47,606 nt of DNA from a virus (IMGVR_UViG_3300042731_005702:1-47606); one strand, 5' to 3'. Positions 10,217 through 17,841 are shown, numbered from the stretch's first letter. Numbers and translations: made by a program. Notes: generated by a model not told the origin, from the letters alone.

Positions 10217-10717
10217 ATGTATAAAAGTATCCTTGCAATAACGTTCTTAATGTTCCCTGTGTCTAGTTACGCCGATACTAATACCTACAAAGATAGCGGC
10301 TTGCCTAAAACTGATTCTGGTGTAGATATTACCAAACGTGTATCCGATCCTTTTTATTATACAGATGACACACCTACAGGAGGTGCCACAGATATATTGA
10401 AACGTAGCGGGGATATAATCCATTTAGCTAAAACTAAAAAGTACTTCGCTATGTCAGCCGCATGTATTTGGCTGCTTATGTTTTTCATAAAAATCGGTAG
10501 AAAGAATTTTACGTTTATGCAAAAAATGTCTAGACGTTGGTTATACATTATTGTCGCGTTGCTGACTGCAATTGCCACAGTATTAACGAAGTTTCAGGCA
10601 AATGTATCTTGGGGAGATGCCTTGATTGTGTTAACTAGTGGGCCGTTTGCTGCGTATATAAATGACCTTGTTAAGAGGGGGGTGTTTAATAAAACCCCCT
10701 CCAAGGATACTAAGTAA
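10217..10717 (+). CDS. Secreted-signal, multi-span membrane protein, holin candidate
   Basis: I place the start at ATG 10217 because AAAGGAGG (10201-10208) lies 8 nt upstream; the GTG at 10208 lies in that ribosome site. The 166-residue product has a signal-peptide-like N-terminus ending in SYA-D, a polar domain, then hydrophobic segments at about residues 76-95, 103-122 and 132-150, with a Lys-rich tail. It opens a run of membrane and coiled-coil genes that includes a spanin-like protein. A holin role is therefore possible but not shown by any motif. The family is not recognised. Confidence 0.75.
   Translation: MYKSILAITFLMFPVSSYADTNTYKDSGLPKTDSGVDITKRVSDPFYYTDDTPTGGATDILKRSGDIIHLAKTKKYFAMSAACIWLLMFFIKIGRKNFTFMQKMSRRWLYIIVALLTAIATVLTKFQANVSWGDALIVLTSGPFAAYINDLVKRGVFNKTPSKDTK
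10675..10701 (+). other. Stem-loop at gene junction
   Basis: GAGGGGG pairs with CCCCCTC around a 13-nt loop at the very end of the holin-candidate gene, 17 nt before the next ATG. No T-run follows, so it is not a normal terminator. It could protect the mRNA end or tune translation of the next gene. Confidence 0.45.
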
Positions 10718-11146
10718 ATGCCTTGGTGGGTGTTTGTTGCTGCAGGGTTTTTAATTGCTGTGACCATTATTTCTGTGGTCTTGATCGCCTATGACTATAT
10801 GGCTAAAAAGAATCTATTGCTATCAATGGATATTTTAGAGAACGAAAGAAAGCGTATAGAAAATGATCTAGAAGTGGAAAGGATTACCCGAAAGCAAATA
10901 GAAAAGGAATTCATAAGGCTTACTGAAAAGCACAAACAGATAAACAAATGGTACCTGAAACGTAAAGATGAAATAGAGGAAGACATTCGAGATGAGTACG
11001 AAAACATGGCTGAAGATCCTGCATTTCTTAGTGCTAAACTTGATAGCTTGCTCGGCATTCCAAGGGAAACTAAACGCCCAAGAAGAAAAGAAGACACTGC
11101 AAGACTTAGTAAAAGAAATAAGGCACCAGCAGGTGAAAAAAGGTGA
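10718..11146 (+). CDS. Membrane-anchored coiled-coil protein, i-spanin-like candidate
   Basis: A 142-residue protein whose ATG directly follows the previous TAA. Residues 3-25 form one hydrophobic transmembrane helix; residues ~35-95 are highly charged with heptad spacing, so a coiled coil is likely; the C-terminus is basic. An N-terminal anchor plus periplasmic coiled coil is the plan of an Rz-type inner-membrane spanin. A lipoprotein gene overlaps its 3' part in another frame, as Rz1 does in many phages. The lipoprotein itself looks like a one-piece spanin, so this protein may have a different job. Confidence 0.7.
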   Translation: MPWWVFVAAGFLIAVTIISVVLIAYDYMAKKNLLLSMDILENERKRIENDLEVERITRKQIEKEFIRLTEKHKQINKWYLKRKDEIEEDIRDEYENMAEDPAFLSAKLDSLLGIPRETKRPRRKEDTARLSKRNKAPAGEKR

Positions 11147-11501
11147 TCGAGTACCCTTTAACGGAGTTCTCCTTACCCCGGATGCTATGGCCACAATCAT
11201 CTCGAACTATGAAAAACAGATTAGAATGCTCATGCTGGAGCTCGAGAAAATAGAGGATGTTTCTATGGCTGAAATGGATAGCAACCAAGCGATCTGTAGA
11301 GTTCAGATACTTGAGTTTAAGACAAAATTGAAAACCTGTGTTGACGAGTCTAATAATCAACGAAAACTATTTTATGATGAATTAAAACAGTATAAAAAAA
11401 TTCATAGGTCACCGCCTTGGTATACCAACCCTTACCTCTCATTTATCGTTGGAGGTGTCGTTGTGGGGGGTATTTGCGTTGCTGTGGATTATGCTGAGTG
11501 A
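10992..11501 (+). CDS. Lipoprotein with C-terminal TM helix, u-spanin-like
   Basis: This 169-residue frame overlaps the previous gene by 155 bp in another frame, then continues through DNA not used by any other gene. The N-terminus has Lys at 4 and 8, a hydrophobic stretch and the lipobox L-I-A-C with Cys20, so it should be lipidated. A charged helical middle follows. Residues ~148-165 (start 'YLSFIVGGVVVGG') form a transmembrane segment. Lipobox plus C-terminal membrane helix is the architecture of unimolecular spanins such as T1 gp11, which join outer and inner membrane at lysis. No similarity search was possible, so the function is inference from architecture. Confidence 0.7.
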   Translation: MSTKTWLKILHFLVLNLIACSAFQGKLNAQEEKKTLQDLVKEIRHQQVKKGDRVPFNGVLLTPDAMATIISNYEKQIRMLMLELEKIEDVSMAEMDSNQAICRVQILEFKTKLKTCVDESNNQRKLFYDELKQYKKIHRSPPWYTNPYLSFIVGGVVVGGICVAVDYAE

Positions 11502-11505
11502 AAAC

Positions 11506-11778
11506 ATGGAAACAGCTATTGCGTCATTACTCTCAAAATTAATTGAGTATGGCCCCGGTTTTTTAGTAGCGGGGCTGTTCATGGCCATGTATTGGCTTGA
11601 AAGGAAGAAGAACGAGAGACTTGCAGAAAAGCTTTATGAGCTTGGTTTGCAGAGTTTAAAGTCTGACCTCGAACACACTAAGATGTACACCGCACTAGAG
11701 AAGGCGATTGAGACACTTGGTAAAACAATTTCTAATCTGGCGTTGGAATTATTGAAGGCACGAAATGAGAAAGACTAA
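11506..11778 (+). CDS. Small single-span membrane protein, possible holin
   Basis: I choose ATG 11506, 4 nt after the preceding stop, giving 90 residues. Upstream in-frame starts at 11491 (ATG) and 11449 (TTG) would add a second hydrophobic segment (V-S-L-W-G-V-F-A-L-L-W) and cannot be ruled out, since no Shine-Dalgarno sequence clearly decides. One transmembrane helix lies near residues 15-30 (FLVAGLFMAMYW), followed by a charged amphipathic helical tail with coiled-coil spacing. Size and plan fit small holins or a scaffold protein. Its 3' end overlaps the next gene by 14 bp. Confidence 0.65.
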   Translation: METAIASLLSKLIEYGPGFLVAGLFMAMYWLERKKNERLAEKLYELGLQSLKSDLEHTKMYTALEKAIETLGKTISNLALELLKARNEKD

Positions 11779-12118
11779 AAGCATTGACACATCAATCGGA
11801 TCACTACTTATTAAACTGGAATTTATCTCCGAATCAGAATTAATACACATGCTAGAAAAACAGAAGATGTATAAGAAAAGGGCTAGCGAGGAATTACTGA
11901 TAGGAAGGATTCTTGTTTCAGAGGGGGTGATCACCGAGGATCAGTTACAAGAGGCTATTGTTTTGCAGGATAGATTAAGGTGTAAAACGAAGTATGAAAA
12001 TTCAATGGCAATAGCCGAGCTTGCCATTCAATCTAAAAAGAGAACTCAAGAGAAAATAGTAGCCACAACTAAAAAAATAACTGATGAGTACCCTTCAATA
12101 GTTCCGAATGAAAAGTGA
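11765..12118 (+). CDS. Small MshEN / T2SSE-N-like protein
   Basis: The 117 residues contain two copies of a 24-residue pattern: I-G-x-x-L-(L/I)...(F/V)-I-(S/T)-E...L-x-x-x-(L/I)-x-x-Q. Gly12 to Gln33 and Gly47 to Gln68 are both 21 apart, with a period of 35. This matches the paired motif of MshEN domains (GspE/PilB N-terminal type), some of which bind cyclic di-GMP. The leading Arg of the classic motif is absent in both copies and copy 1 lacks the second Gly. The rest is a charged helix. Ligand binding is a hypothesis. The stop codon lies in a dispersed motif copy. Confidence 0.7.
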   Translation: MRKTKSIDTSIGSLLIKLEFISESELIHMLEKQKMYKKRASEELLIGRILVSEGVITEDQLQEAIVLQDRLRCKTKYENSMAIAELAIQSKKRTQEKIVATTKKITDEYPSIVPNEK

Positions 12119-12125
12119 ACGTTTA
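12116..12125 (+). promoter_or_regulatory. Dispersed motif copy, TGAACGTTTA
   Basis: Followed by GAAATA; its TGA is the stop codon of the MshEN-like gene. One of two copies before the helicase gene. Confidence 0.55.
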
Positions 12126-12183
12126 GAAATACCTACTGTGTAGTAATTACATAACATTCCAACCAAAAAATATTTATTAATAG

Positions 12184-12193
12184 TGAACGTTCA
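12184..12193 (+). promoter_or_regulatory. Dispersed motif copy, TGAACGTTCA
   Basis: Perfect palindrome followed by AAAAACG, 16 nt upstream of a TTGACA box. Confidence 0.6.
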
Positions 12194-12208
12194 AAAACGA
12201 AAAATTAT

Positions 12209-12237
12209 TTGACATCTATTCGGTTCATACTTACTGT
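12209..12237 (+). promoter_or_regulatory. Possible sigma70-type promoter for helicase gene
   Basis: TTGACA (12209-12214) is a perfect -35. The -10 at 17-bp spacing is TACTGT, a poor match. The site lies downstream of two dispersed motif copies and about 85 nt before the helicase start, so a regulated weak promoter is plausible. Confidence 0.35.
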
Positions 12238-12321
12238 TTTCCGTGGTTGAAGGAAGCGGGTTGAGGTTGTTTGTAGTGACTGTTAAAGTTAGTTCCAATT
12301 AATACGTGCATGTGGTAGTTA

Positions 12322-14727
12322 ATGCTGGTTCAAGTTAAAATTAAGGAAAAACTGTATTTCAAAAAGGGCGATCTCCCAAAATCTGTTCAAAAAGAAATCA
12401 GAAAATCCTTTACCTATAAAGACCCTCAATTTTCCAAACTTGTCAGTCTAGGCTACAAACCCTGGTTCTCGGGGATGAAATCCAAAATGGCAACGTTTGA
12501 GGAGACTGACAGTAAGTTTGTGGTGTGGCGTGGGGGGTTAAAAAAACTAACAACCATTTTTAAACGGTCTAATATTGACTACGTACTAATCGACAAACGT
12601 CTTTGGCATGACAAGATCAAGCTGCCCCATACCATCAAACTACGTGACTATCAGGTAAAACCTGCTGATGTATTGATCAGACGTCAGCAGACCCTCTTAA
12701 AGGCTCCTTGCAGCTATGGGAAGACCGAAGTGCTCTTGCATTGTGTAGGGCATTTCAGACGACCTACGTTGGTTCTAGTATGGCAGGAAAGGCAACAAAA
12801 GGTTTGGGTTGAACGTATTGAGAAATGGTTCGGCTTTACCCCAGGGGGTATTGGTGGGGCATATAAACAGCCTATGATTAAATCCATCACGGTTGGGTTA
12901 TTGCAGTCTGTAAGGAATAAACTAGATGATTTGAAGGACCTTTTCTCAGTAGTCATTGCAGACGAGGTTCAGAGGTTTGCGGCTGAAACATTTAGAGCTG
13001 TTATTAACGAGCTACCGGCTGCAATTAGGTTAGGTGCTAGTGATGATGAGAGGCGTAAAGATAGGCGCGAGTTTTTACTGTACGACACGTTTGGAACTCG
13101 TGGGTATGACGCGGGTGACGATGAAGGCCAAGTGCCTGTAAACATCTATGCAGTGCCTACTAGATTTAGTCCCGATATGGAAACGGACAAGTGGGCAAAA
13201 TTAATTACTGCGCTAACTGAGGATCGCGCACGAAACAAGTTAATTGTAACCTTAGCTTGTAGAGAGGTGGAGGAAGGAAAAAGGGTAATCCTATTTTCCG
13301 ACAGAGTAGATCACTGTCGATCATTAAAATACTTGATTAACAAAGCTGGTTATAGAGCGGGGTTATTATTAGGTGGTAATGAAAATAAACGAGAAGCGGA
13401 TAAAACACAAAAGGGGTTAATTGATGGATCCATAGAAATAGGAATAGGAACTTCTGTAGCAGAACAATCAATTAATATCCCCCCACTGAACGTTGGGATC
13501 ATGACGTGCTGTAGCGCTGATAGTGATCTGTTACGTTTCAGGCAAATGAGGGGACGTATAGCCAGACCTGATGAAGGAAAGGAGAGTGCTAGATTATATT
13601 ATATTTGGGACAAACATATTTTCATATTGAAGCGGAAACTGTACAACATTAAGAAACGTTACAAGTATAAAATACTTGTTTACAACTATTGGGAGGATGA
13701 TTTGCCTACGGTTAAGAGAGCAAAGGTCGTCATAACGATGGAAACATTGAAGCGGGGTTGTGAGGATCTAGGTATTGAAGTACCCGCAAAAACGACGGCT
13801 AAAAAATTAGAAAAACTTATTACGAGGGAGCTTGCAAAAGATAAGACATATGGCGGTTATAGTTGCGGAGCATGCTTTAAGGACATTACTGATGGTTTGG
13901 ATATGTGCTCTTTTTGTGCTACTCAGTTTGTACCGATACCCGATGATGATAAGGATAAAAAGTCACCTAAAAAAGATGTGGAGGTAGACGAGGAGGAAAC
14001 TGAAGAGGAGGAAACTGAAGAGGAGGTAGACGAGGAGGAGACGCCCGAAGCTGATGATGATGAGGAGGAGGAAGAAGAGGACACAGAGGAGGATGAGGAA
14101 GAGGAAGAGGTTGCAGAGGATGATGAAGAGTCTGAAGAGGAGGAAGATGAGGAGGACGAAGAGGAGGCCGCAGAAGATAAGGATGAAGAGTTAGAGGAGG
14201 ATGAGGATCAAGAGGAGACGGAGGATGAGGAAGAGGACGATGAAGGCGACATGGGGCTTGAGTTAGAGTTTGAAGGTGAGGATGAAGAGGAGGAGGAGGA
14301 CGAAAAGCCAAAGAAAAAGAAAAAAGTCAGCCGAAAAAAATTGCCTACTAAAAAGAGCGATGTGAAGCGCAGCCGCAGCGCTGTTAACCAGGTACGATCT
14401 AGATTCAGTGATACTAAAACCGCTGCTAAAAAAAGAGACCTAGAAGAAAAATATAAAGTCATTGAAGCCGGGCTGCCTTATTCGGAAGAGCATTTGGCTC
14501 AGATGAAACGTTCTGCACTTCTAATGACATTAAAAGCTCTTGGTGTCAAAAACCCAATTGGCGTATCAAAAACCGGCAACATGGTCAAAACGATTATGGC
14601 AGCCCAAAAAGAAAAGTTTGGTACCTCGGGTAAACAAGGTAAAAAACCATCTAAAAAGAAGGCTAAGAAAGTATCGACATCGACAAAGAAGACTACTGGT
14701 AAGAAAAAGAAATTGAGAAAGGCATAA
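12322..14727 (+). CDS. SF2 DNA helicase (UvsW-like) with acidic and basic tails
   Basis: An 801-residue protein. A Q-motif-like 'LRDYQ' precedes Walker A A-P-C-S-Y-G-K-T (Lys134), motif II D-E-V-Q (Asp214), motif III-like G-A-S-D, and motif VI Q-M-R-G-R-I-A-R (Gln408). That makes it an ATP-driven superfamily 2 helicase like T4 UvsW. A four-Cys zinc ribbon sits at ~515-532, followed by ~110 almost purely Asp/Glu residues (~550-660) and a Lys-rich C-terminal ~140 residues. It probably acts in branch migration or replication fork repair. No clear ribosome site precedes ATG 12322. A strong terminator follows, so it is likely transcribed alone or as the last gene of its unit. Confidence 0.88.
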   Translation: MLVQVKIKEKLYFKKGDLPKSVQKEIRKSFTYKDPQFSKLVSLGYKPWFSGMKSKMATFEETDSKFVVWRGGLKKLTTIFKRSNIDYVLIDKRLWHDKIKLPHTIKLRDYQVKPADVLIRRQQTLLKAPCSYGKTEVLLHCVGHFRRPTLVLVWQERQQKVWVERIEKWFGFTPGGIGGAYKQPMIKSITVGLLQSVRNKLDDLKDLFSVVIADEVQRFAAETFRAVINELPAAIRLGASDDERRKDRREFLLYDTFGTRGYDAGDDEGQVPVNIYAVPTRFSPDMETDKWAKLITALTEDRARNKLIVTLACREVEEGKRVILFSDRVDHCRSLKYLINKAGYRAGLLLGGNENKREADKTQKGLIDGSIEIGIGTSVAEQSINIPPLNVGIMTCCSADSDLLRFRQMRGRIARPDEGKESARLYYIWDKHIFILKRKLYNIKKRYKYKILVYNYWEDDLPTVKRAKVVITMETLKRGCEDLGIEVPAKTTAKKLEKLITRELAKDKTYGGYSCGACFKDITDGLDMCSFCATQFVPIPDDDKDKKSPKKDVEVDEEETEEEETEEEVDEEETPEADDDEEEEEEDTEEDEEEEEVAEDDEESEEEEDEEDEEEAAEDKDEELEEDEDQEETEDEEEDDEGDMGLELEFEGEDEEEEEDEKPKKKKKVSRKKLPTKKSDVKRSRSAVNQVRSRFSDTKTAAKKRDLEEKYKVIEAGLPYSEEHLAQMKRSALLMTLKALGVKNPIGVSKTGNMVKTIMAAQKEKFGTSGKQGKKPSKKKAKKVSTSTKKTTGKKKKLRKA

Positions 14728-14740
14728 GTTTAATTCACAC

Positions 14741-14768
14741 GGGCAGGGTAATACCTGCCCATTTTTTT
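14741..14768 (+). terminator. Intrinsic terminator after helicase
   Basis: GGGCAGG / CCTGCCC stem of 7 bp with a 6-nt loop, followed by A and seven T. It ends transcription after the helicase gene and before the primase-helicase gene. Confidence 0.9.
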
Positions 14769-14790
14769 ACACGGACATTGAGGGGGCTCA

Positions 14791-16539
14791 ATGCAAGTAT
14801 TACCAGAGTTACAGCACTACATCGATTCAAAAAAGTGGAAGTACAAACGGGCTAGTGACAATGACATAAAAGTAAAAGTATGTCCCTTTTGCGGGAATAC
14901 GAATTTTAAATTTTGGATACATGCTGAAAAAGCACTTTACCATTGCTGGGTATGTTCAGCTAGAGGGAACCTGTACAGGCTAAAACGCGAGCTAGGGGAC
15001 TTACAGAAAGTTGTCTCTGCGGCTAGTTTAACTGGGGATGAAAAGCCTACCTCTAATAAAATTGTACCTATGAAACGGATAATGAAATGGCATAAAAAGC
15101 TAATCGCTTCAGAGTCGGCAATGGATTATTGCGAGCGTCGTGGGTTCGCAATGAACACGGTTTTACACTTTAAGCTAGGGTTGCATCTAAAGGATGGTAA
15201 GCGATGGTTAGTTATTCCTCATATGGTAGATGGTATCTGTCACAACGTGAAGTTTAGAGTTTTACCCCCGCATGACAAAGCATTCAAGCGGTTTAAGGGC
15301 GGGGCCAGTGTTTTATTCAACCAGGATTGTTTAGCAGAATTCGATCAAGTTGTAATCACTGAAGCTGAAACGGATGCAATAGCCCTGTGGCAAGCCGGTG
15401 TTAAAAACGTGGTTGGATTGACGTGCGGGGCCGATAGTTTTTTGCCTGAATGGTATGATCTATTAATCGATAAAGAGAAAATATTCTTAATTATGGATGC
15501 GGATTCTGTGGGTCAAAACGGTGCTAGGTCAATAGCAACACGTTTAGGATTTGACAAGTGCTTTAACATTTTACTCCCAGCGCATGATGCAAACGAAGTG
15601 CTTGTGACTCTAGGACCGAAGGTATTAAAGAAGGTATTAAAAAGCGCAGAGCAATTTGACGTGCATGGAATAGTGCATGCTGCGGATGTAATAATGATGT
15701 GCCAGGAGGCTGAGGAGATAGGGGAGGAGGGTCTACTAACGCCCTGGAGGGGTGTTAATAGGATGCTAGGAAATGGTTTGCAGCCGGGAGATCTAATGGT
15801 GCTGAGCGCTAAGGTGAAAACCGGTAAAACGACAGTCGCGTTGCAGATGGCAACACATTTATCTATTTTGGGCGTCCCTAGCTTATTCTTCTGTCTAGAG
15901 ATGGGACTCAAACGACTGGGTAAAAAACTAACAGCAAGTGTCAGGCGTCGGGTGTCAGATGACTTGCAAAGCACAGATTATAAACTCGCTCGTTATATCA
16001 TGCGACGAATACCTTTGTACTTTGTCAGGCCGGATTGGGGAGAGTCGTTAAAGATTGATAACGTATTGACCAAGCTTCGAGAGTCAGTTAAACGGTATGG
16101 AATAAAATTCTTGGTATTTGATAATTTACATTTCCTTTGCCGCAGTCTAAAATATGTGACTACCGAAGTTGGTCAGGTGACCAGAGCATTCAAACTAATA
16201 TCTGAGGAGTTGAATCTAGTGACCGTGCTCATTGCACAGCCGAAGAAGATTGAAGGTCAACGTATTATTAAATATGACGACATAAAGGACAGCAGTTCAA
16301 TTCCTGCGGATGCGGATCATGTTTTATTACTGCATAGGGAAGCAAGGGAAGCGGGTTCGATTAGTAGGGGTGGTATTGAGGATGAATCAGATCAAGACGT
16401 GCTAGACCCGAAGATGCTAGTTAGATTGGATGCGGCTAGGTTTTCAGGTGGAGGGGAGTGCAACCTTTATTATGAGGGCTCAACTTCAACACTGTATGAT
16501 TGGGATGATAGACCGAAAATTGAAAACGAGTATACTTGA
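14791..16539 (+). CDS. Primase-helicase (T7 gp4/Twinkle type)
   Basis: A 582-residue replication protein. The N-terminal zinc domain has C31-x2-C34 and C52-x2-C55. A TOPRIM primase fold follows, with I-T-E-A-E-T-D-A (~189) and M-D-A-D (~236). The C-terminal half is a hexameric RecA/DnaB-type helicase with Walker A K-V-K-T-G-K-T-T (~343-350) and Walker B FLVFDNLHF (~445). It should lay primers and unwind the fork with the phage PolA. It starts 28 nt after a terminator with GGGGG ahead of ATG. The length fits the family. A GC-rich structured element follows its stop immediately. Confidence 0.92.
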   Translation: MQVLPELQHYIDSKKWKYKRASDNDIKVKVCPFCGNTNFKFWIHAEKALYHCWVCSARGNLYRLKRELGDLQKVVSAASLTGDEKPTSNKIVPMKRIMKWHKKLIASESAMDYCERRGFAMNTVLHFKLGLHLKDGKRWLVIPHMVDGICHNVKFRVLPPHDKAFKRFKGGASVLFNQDCLAEFDQVVITEAETDAIALWQAGVKNVVGLTCGADSFLPEWYDLLIDKEKIFLIMDADSVGQNGARSIATRLGFDKCFNILLPAHDANEVLVTLGPKVLKKVLKSAEQFDVHGIVHAADVIMMCQEAEEIGEEGLLTPWRGVNRMLGNGLQPGDLMVLSAKVKTGKTTVALQMATHLSILGVPSLFFCLEMGLKRLGKKLTASVRRRVSDDLQSTDYKLARYIMRRIPLYFVRPDWGESLKIDNVLTKLRESVKRYGIKFLVFDNLHFLCRSLKYVTTEVGQVTRAFKLISEELNLVTVLIAQPKKIEGQRIIKYDDIKDSSSIPADADHVLLLHREAREAGSISRGGIEDESDQDVLDPKMLVRLDAARFSGGGECNLYYEGSTSTLYDWDDRPKIENEYT

Positions 16540-16544
16540 TTGAT

Positions 16545-16612
16545 CGGGGGCCGTCCTGGAGAGGCGCATTTAACCTAGGACCTTCCCTTGCGTCTTTCCT
16601 TGCCGGCCCCCG
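16545..16612 (+). other. GC-rich compound hairpin after primase-helicase
   Basis: CGGGGGCCG (16545-16553) pairs perfectly with CGGCCCCCG (16604-16612). Inside it, GGAGAGGCGCA (16558-16568) pairs with TGCGTCTTTCC (16589-16599) with two G-T wobbles. The element is far richer in GC than its surroundings and lacks a T-run, so it is not a standard terminator. It may be a structured RNA, a replication signal or an mRNA end. Confidence 0.55.
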
Positions 16613-16625
16613 GCTTTGTGTTAGC

Positions 16626-16823
16626 ATGCCTAAAGATGAAATAGACTATCCTGAAGTTGAAATAAGATGTGTCTGGTGTCAGCGAAAAATATCTATCTAT
16701 CAAGATTCGAGATGTATGCGCGTGGTTGATTTTCATGGCAACGATAGTTTTTTTCATTCCTATTGTTGGCGGATGTTCAAACGTGCTGAGAACAAAACCT
16801 ATTACGAAGAGTCGCCGAATTAA
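16626..16823 (+). CDS. Small zinc-finger-like protein
   Basis: Starting at ATG 16626 gives 65 residues. I reject the in-frame TTG at 16536 because it would translate the whole GC-rich hairpin. The product has C-V-W-C near residue 15, then C-x-R-V-V-D-F-H and H-S-Y-C-W, a plausible zinc site. No convincing Shine-Dalgarno sequence precedes the ATG. The next gene starts 2 nt after the stop. Function unknown. Confidence 0.6.
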   Translation: MPKDEIDYPEVEIRCVWCQRKISIYQDSRCMRVVDFHGNDSFFHSYCWRMFKRAENKTYYEESPN

Positions 16824-16825
16824 CG

Positions 16826-17095
16826 ATGTCAATTGAACTTGAACTCCTCAGGCGATTAGGCCAGCCGTTAAGAAAATGCCCAGCATGTAAAGTGGAGCCA
16901 TTTCACGCTGCAAAACGCGGGGTTGTTTTGCACGCCCCTCTATTATCCTTGATTCGAGCAGGTGGCGTCCTGCGCAGGAGTTATTACTGCTGCGTGATAT
17001 GTGGTGCCTGCAAGGAAATAGTCGGATACGAAAATTTAATGGGGCGAGTAAAGTTGAAATGGCGGTACCGGAAGTTTAAGGACGAGTGTATGTGA
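16826..17095 (+). CDS. Small zinc-ribbon protein
   Basis: The 89 residues contain C-P-A-C near residue 18 and C-C-V-I-C-G-A-C near residue 55, a typical four-Cys zinc ribbon, followed by a basic C-terminal segment (K-L-K-W-R-Y-R-K). Probably a nucleic-acid or protein binding accessory of the replication block. It is the last gene before the 17.1-17.4 kb control region. No family recognised. Confidence 0.65.
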   Translation: MSIELELLRRLGQPLRKCPACKVEPFHAAKRGVVLHAPLLSLIRAGGVLRRSYYCCVICGACKEIVGYENLMGRVKLKWRYRKFKDECM

Positions 17096-17165
17096 ACAGT
17101 AACACGATGTACTACACCTATTAAAAACCAACCAAAAAAAGTGCGTATATATAGTATCCAGTTTT

Positions 17166-17175
17166 TGAACGTTCA
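17166..17175 (-). promoter_or_regulatory. Dispersed motif copy, palindrome
   Basis: TGAACGTTCA whose A-rich flank (AAAAACTGG) is on the minus strand. The same 18 nt recur at 23100-23117. Confidence 0.6.
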
Positions 17176-17258
17176 TTTTTTGTAACTCTATACAACCATT
17201 AGATAATTCCCAAATGCTCTATTTGTAACTAGTTGAATATACTAGGTATACATGTTTT

Positions 17259-17268
17259 TGAACGTTCA
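17259..17268 (-). promoter_or_regulatory. Dispersed motif copy, palindrome
   Basis: TGAACGTTCA with the A-rich flank (AAAAAC) on the minus strand, in the middle of the control region. Confidence 0.6.
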
Positions 17269-17345
17269 TAAATTAAAATCAACTTTTTTTGAGTTTTTTT
17301 GTAGGAAATTTGTAACCACACGTTATCCTTACAAATAATTATTTC

Positions 17346-17355
17346 TGAACGTTCA
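17346..17355. promoter_or_regulatory. Dispersed motif copy, palindrome
   Basis: TGAACGTTCA ending 10 nt upstream of the TTGACA box, where an activator or an upstream operator could sit. Confidence 0.6.
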
Positions 17356-17365
17356 CATTTAGCTA

Positions 17366-17394
17366 TTGACATATCATCGTATATCAACTATTAT
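17366..17394 (+). promoter_or_regulatory. Sigma70-type promoter of the MoxR operon
   Basis: TTGACA (17366-17371), a 17-bp spacer and TATTAT (17389-17394); a second TATAAT overlaps at 17395. The start would be near 17401, about 20 nt before the ATG of the first gene, with GAGGAGAC as ribosome site. This is the best promoter in the window. Confidence 0.75.
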
Positions 17395-17423
17395 TATAAT
17401 ATAAGCAACGAGGAGACAAAAAG

Positions 17424-17834
17424 ATGAACAAGCTACAAACAAAAGACATTTTCAGTTACATAACAGCCGGTAAGGCGGTATTCACAATTCAAAACAAAAC
17501 GACGGGGGGTCGTTTCACGTTCAAGATGAAACGCCACCAAGAAAAACAAGACCTTTTTTATGTATTGCTACTAACTGGTAGTGATAATGACTCTGACTAC
17601 AGTTACATCGGTTTCATTCGCGGAACAATCTACTTACACGGCGGGAAAAAATCCGCTGTGAAAGACACATCGATATCTAACAAGGCATTTGCTTGGTTTT
17701 TCAACAAACTACAAACAGAGGAATTACCAGAGTGCGTTGAAGTGCATCACTCAGGAAATTGTGGAAGGTGTGGTCGCACGCTGACAACCCCAGAGAGCCT
17801 AAGAATCGGCCTTGGTCCTGTATGTGCAGGGTAG
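17424..17834 (+). CDS. DUF6011-like zinc protein
   Basis: A 136-residue protein whose C-terminus reads C-G-R-C-G-R-x-L-T-x-P-E-S then G-L-G-P-V-C-A-G, the signature of the DUF6011 zinc-binding domain found in many phage and plasmid proteins. The N-terminal ~100 residues are beta-rich and may bind a partner. It is the first gene after the 17366 promoter, with ribosome site GAGGAGAC. Function unknown in the family; an early regulatory or host-takeover role is only suggested by position. Confidence 0.8.
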   Translation: MNKLQTKDIFSYITAGKAVFTIQNKTTGGRFTFKMKRHQEKQDLFYVLLLTGSDNDSDYSYIGFIRGTIYLHGGKKSAVKDTSISNKAFAWFFNKLQTEELPECVEVHHSGNCGRCGRTLTTPESLRIGLGPVCAG

Positions 17835-17841
17835 TTAGCTT

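Larger units (their letters stand above)
17096..17423. other. Non-coding control region with palindromes and TTTGTAAC repeats
   Basis: 328 nt of AT-rich DNA with no plausible gene. It has three perfect TGAACGTTCA palindromes (17166, 17259, 17346) interleaved with three TTTGTAAC elements (17179, 17222, 17309). It ends in a near-consensus promoter for the MoxR operon, so I read it as a regulated operator-promoter region. Confidence 0.65.

Noticed and set aside
13967-14462. Long minus-strand frames over the helicase acidic tract
   Set aside because: They are repeats of Ser/Pro/Leu made by GAG/GAT codons read backwards; no ribosome site or motif.
16546-16611. tRNA-like shape: 7-bp acceptor-like GGGGGCC/GGCCCCC
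   Set aside because: No T-loop (TTCRA), only ~66 nt, and inner pairing does not give D and anticodon arms.
16536-16625. Upstream TTG start for the 65-aa zinc gene
   Set aside because: Would translate the GC-rich double hairpin and begins at the primase stop without a ribosome site.
17346-17355. Motif as a classical Gram-positive LexA (SOS) box
   Set aside because: That box needs GAAC-N4-GTTC; here the half-sites abut without spacer, so it is not a standard box.
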